Source: Thalassiosira profunda (taxonomy: Eukaryota; Bacillariophyta; Thalassiosirophyceae; Thalassiosirales; Thalassiosiraceae). Taken from it: DNA of 26,406 bases. Positions 24,244-26,406 of the stretch are shown piece by piece. How positions within the stretch are numbered: the first letter of the stretch is position 1; every line of letters begins with the position of its first letter. The notes under the pieces are model-generated. The model was not told where the DNA came from, did no database searches, and saw nothing but the letters and a program-made list of their open reading frames with translations. The stretch is taken from positions 1 to 26,406 of the forward strand of contig JALLAP010000779.1 in assembly GCA_036939355.1 (NCBI GenBank). Direction: 5' to 3'. Made by a program: the position numbers and the translations under genes.

Positions 24244-26130
24244 CTAGCAGCCCCATAGCACGCCTTCTCTGGACTCTGAGAACAGAAAGTAGTTGTCGCC
24301 GTCCAGCCAGGTTGCTTGGCGCACATTTTTGCACATCAAGTAATGCTTGCGGCCGTGCATCGCGCCGTCGTGAAGGTTGAGGGACGCCGTGAACTGTGCA
24401 TAAACGGGCTCTCGCTTGTCCAAATAGTGATAGCCGCACTTTTCGTACATGGCGACAGCGGCGCGGTTGGTCACGTCGACGTGGAGGTAGATGGTCTCGA
24501 CGTTGCGCAGGGCGGCCACTTCGTCCACCCCCTCCATCAACAGGGCGCCAGCGCCGCACCTTCGCGCGTCCGTCTTGACTGCCACTTCGGTGACATAGAG
24601 CAAAGCGCCTTTCGGCCGCGAGCTTCCCAACATCGTCCCGCAAAATTCTTGACGGCTGCACTCGACGCTGCCGATGATTGGTCCGTCGCCAGCTTGGTCC
24701 ACGGCGACACCAGCGGACGCAGATGTGATGGTTGCCCCGCGGACAGAAGCCACGGTCAGCGAAGGTTGCGATGTCTCTGTTGCAACCGAAGAAGCGCCAT
24801 TGGCCTCTCCGTAGTGATGCCCACTTGCAATCCTCGCTTCCATTTCATTCGGGTAGCGATTCGCCTCCCCAGCTCCCTCTGGCGCCTCGGCCACCAACAC
24901 CACGGCCCCTCTCCTCCTCCGGGTATTGAGCACTTCCAACGATCGGCTTCGAAAGATTCGTTGTTGCTCCTCGTCGAATCGAGAGAAGACCGACAGCCTC
25001 AAATTGGCGATGTGGTTGTCGTCCATCGAGTGTGGCACCGAGGACCGTATGTTGAGCTGGGGTTTGGATGTTGATGTGGATGAATTGGTGCGGACCAGAG
25101 ATGCACCGGGGAGGGGCGGGATGGTAGGAAGCTCCTCGCGGACGACGTCGCCCAATATTCCCATGGACGTGGTCCCTGGAGGCGATTTGACACTTTGTCG
25201 TTGAACGGCAAAGTCTTGGCGTTTCAACATGTCCGCCACGGTGGATTGAATGGCGCTCTTCCAAGTTGGGTTTGTCAGAGCATTCTTGGTTGTCAAATCG
25301 TCATCTCCATCGCCAGGAATTGCGTCTCCCCCACTCTTCTTCTGTTTTGCGGCAGCGGCCGCCGCAGTGCGCACCGTCCCCAGCACTCTCCCGATGCCCC
25401 CGACGCCCTGGGCCCTGCCCGAGCCTCGTTTGTTCACGTAGGATTTCGCCTGAGACGACCGTCCATTGCTCCTAGACGATTTTCTGGCTCCACCAGCAAT
25501 GCCTGCACGATGAAGCAGAGCACTTTTGGCCATTGCCGAGCGTATCGTAGAATCGTCTGACTCGGTGCTGGTGGAGCGTTCGCTGTCGTTGCTGGTCTCT
25601 TCTTCACTCTCCGTTTCACCGTCGTCGAGATCGGCAGATTCTGAGCCCGCATCCTCACTCTCGATTTCATTTGTGATATCTGCCAGGATGCTTTCTCCCT
25701 CCTGAAATAAATCACCCAGGAATGAATCATAATCAACAGCGTCGCTGCCTACCCCGATGTGCTCAGAAGGAAAATCTTCGTTCGCCCACAGCTCTTGCTC
25801 GACGGCCACGCCACTCGAGACGGACGTAATCGTCGCCCCCGGCCCGGCAACCACCGTTAACGATGGCAGCTCGCCCGGAGGGGCGGGAATGTCCGTCTCA
25901 TCGGCGTCGGGGCGCGGTGCTTCCGTCGTAATCGGGTTGTCAACTACTGCCCGCAACCTCAACGCAGATTCTCCCCGCCGAGAAAACGAAGGGAGGCCTC
26001 GATTACAATTGTTCAGAGCGGGCGCCGCAGGATGGCATCGCGGGCGATCAAAGCTGACGGATGACAGAGCGTGCGACGACGCCAGCAGGAGGGCGCCGAC
26101 GGACGCGACGACAACGGCAGCGAGGCTCAT
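24244..26130 (-). CDS. GNAT-family N-acetyltransferase with secretory/plastid leader and long disordered insert
   Basis: 628 residues from the first ATG at 26130; the frame is open further upstream without an ATG. Residues 1-22 are a signal peptide (SLAAVVVASVGALLLASSHA), then an Arg-rich stretch that could be a transit peptide, although the junction is Leu rather than Phe. Residues about 90-400 are acidic then Ser/Arg-rich and disordered. The C-terminal acetyltransferase domain shows RRGAVVLVAEA (first strand), ALLYVTEVAV (509-518), the acetyl-CoA loop RRCGAGALLMEG (523-534) and HVDVTNRAAVAMYEKCGYHYL (550-570), followed by Y-A-Q-F and KHYLMCKN. The substrate cannot be read. Between the first strand and the core lies a second copy of a 24-residue motif also present near the N-terminus. 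Confidence 0.8.
   Translation of the reverse strand: MSLAAVVVASVGALLLASSHALSSVSFDRPRCHPAAPALNNCNRGLPSFSRRGESALRLRAVVDNPITTEAPRPDADETDIPAPPGELPSLTVVAGPGATITSVSSGVAVEQELWANEDFPSEHIGVGSDAVDYDSFLGDLFQEGESILADITNEIESEDAGSESADLDDGETESEEETSNDSERSTSTESDDSTIRSAMAKSALLHRAGIAGGARKSSRSNGRSSQAKSYVNKRGSGRAQGVGGIGRVLGTVRTAAAAAAKQKKSGGDAIPGDGDDDLTTKNALTNPTWKSAIQSTVADMLKRQDFAVQRQSVKSPPGTTSMGILGDVVREELPTIPPLPGASLVRTNSSTSTSKPQLNIRSSVPHSMDDNHIANLRLSVFSRFDEEQQRIFRSRSLEVLNTRRRRGAVVLVAEAPEGAGEANRYPNEMEARIASGHHYGEANGASSVATETSQPSLTVASVRGATITSASAGVAVDQAGDGPIIGSVECSRQEFCGTMLGSSRPKGALLYVTEVAVKTDARRCGAGALLMEGVDEVAALRNVETIYLHVDVTNRAAVAMYEKCGYHYLDKREPVYAQFTASLNLHDGAMHGRKHYLMCKNVRQATWLDGDNYFLFSESREGVLWGC
24694..24765 (-). 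repeat. Internal protein repeat, copy 2 (inside the GNAT domain)
   Basis: 72 bp encoding PSLTVASVRGATITSASAGV plus AVDQ, 17 of 24 residues identical to copy 1 at 25795-25866, without gaps. It lies in the loop between the first GNAT strand and the acetyl-CoA-binding strand. Confidence 0.7.
25795..25866 (-). repeat. Internal protein repeat, copy 1 (N-terminal region of the GNAT protein)
   Basis: 72 bp encoding PSLTVVAGPGATITSVSSGV plus AVEQ, located just after the leader region. It is the same length as copy 2 and aligns end to end with it. Confidence 0.7.
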
Positions 26131-26406
26131 CGGTGTGGTCGGTGAAAGTATTATTTTGATTTTGCTCCGCCGCCGCCGACCCACTCTCGGCCAGCGTCGG
26201 CCGCCACAGACCAAGCAGGGCTGCTAGCGGTCACCAACCGGCGGCGTGTGGGGGGGGGGGGGCGAGCCGGGGCGGGCGGAAGGGGAGGGTGAAGGGGGGG
26301 AAGGAGCGAGTGCAACCGAAAGTGCGACGGATTTTTGTTTTTGATGAAAGTGAAAGTTCGCGTGCGTGGGCAACGTACGTACGTAAAAGTACATGTACTA
26401 TAAAAA
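26131..26406. promoter_or_regulatory. Upstream region of the GNAT gene
   Basis: It holds a run of 13 G (26250-26262) in purine-rich sequence. Near the window end are two adjacent perfect 12-bp palindromes, ACGTACGTACGT (26373-26384) and AGTACATGTACT (26388-26399). These are candidate regulatory sites for the GNAT gene or for a gene beyond the edge. Confidence 0.4.

Noticed and set aside
1..26406. CRISPR arrays, bacterial operons, rRNA genes
   Set aside because: No regularly spaced repeats, no ribosome-binding-site pattern and no rRNA-like segments; introns and plastid leaders show a eukaryotic nuclear origin.

Overview
The window is nuclear DNA of a photosynthetic eukaryote, most likely a diatom or close stramenopile relative. 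Three short GT-AG introns (67, 72 and 131 bp) restore reading frames exactly. Two genes start with a signal peptide followed by the Ala/Cys-to-Phe 'ASAFAP'-type junction used for import into secondary red plastids. The protein families also fit: a Pro/Thr-stalked FG-GAP membrane protein, a TRP-like channel, a GT31 enzyme and Lys-rich HMG proteins. The species cannot be named from the sequence.

Left host block (1-7641): the 3' part of a TRP/polycystin-like channel gene (+), a convergent TPR protein gene (-), an 857-bp intergenic stretch, a single-pass FG-GAP repeat protein gene with one intron (+), and a convergent chromatin protein gene (-) that joins an MBD-like segment to a C-terminal HMG box.

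Central mobile block (about 7642-16427): this reads as one degenerate DNA transposon. Its candidate ends share a 13-bp exact inverted match (7656-7668 / 16406-16418) and a 12-bp exact subterminal inverted match (7724-7735 / 16371-16382), in matching order. Inside are an N-terminal fragment (7713-8929, +) and a C-terminal fragment (13841-14548, +) of what looks like a P-element/THAP9-type transposase. Next comes a convergent 518-aa gene of unknown function (14578-16134, -). Between the transposase halves, in antisense, sits a LINE-type retrotransposon: a frame-broken ORF1, then an ORF2 that keeps its APE-like endonuclease but stops at a single N at 8930 before any reverse transcriptase. A second N is at 7756. 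Both Ns probably mark assembly joins, so the missing transposase middle and the missing reverse transcriptase may lie in unassembled sequence.

Right host block (16428-26406): a probable plastid-targeted REXO4-like 3'-5' exonuclease with three winged-helix-like repeats (+), a convergent plastid-targeted histidine phosphatase/phosphoglycerate mutase family gene with one intron (-), a divergent type II membrane GT31 glycosyltransferase (+), a long disordered acidic protein (-), and a secretory-leader protein with a C-terminal GNAT acetyltransferase domain that carries a repeated 24-residue motif (-).

The host genes share no obvious pathway; they are a dense set of separate genes in convergent and divergent pairs. 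Removing the mobile block leaves the HMG-box gene and the exonuclease gene as divergent neighbours, so the insertion probably landed in their shared upstream region.
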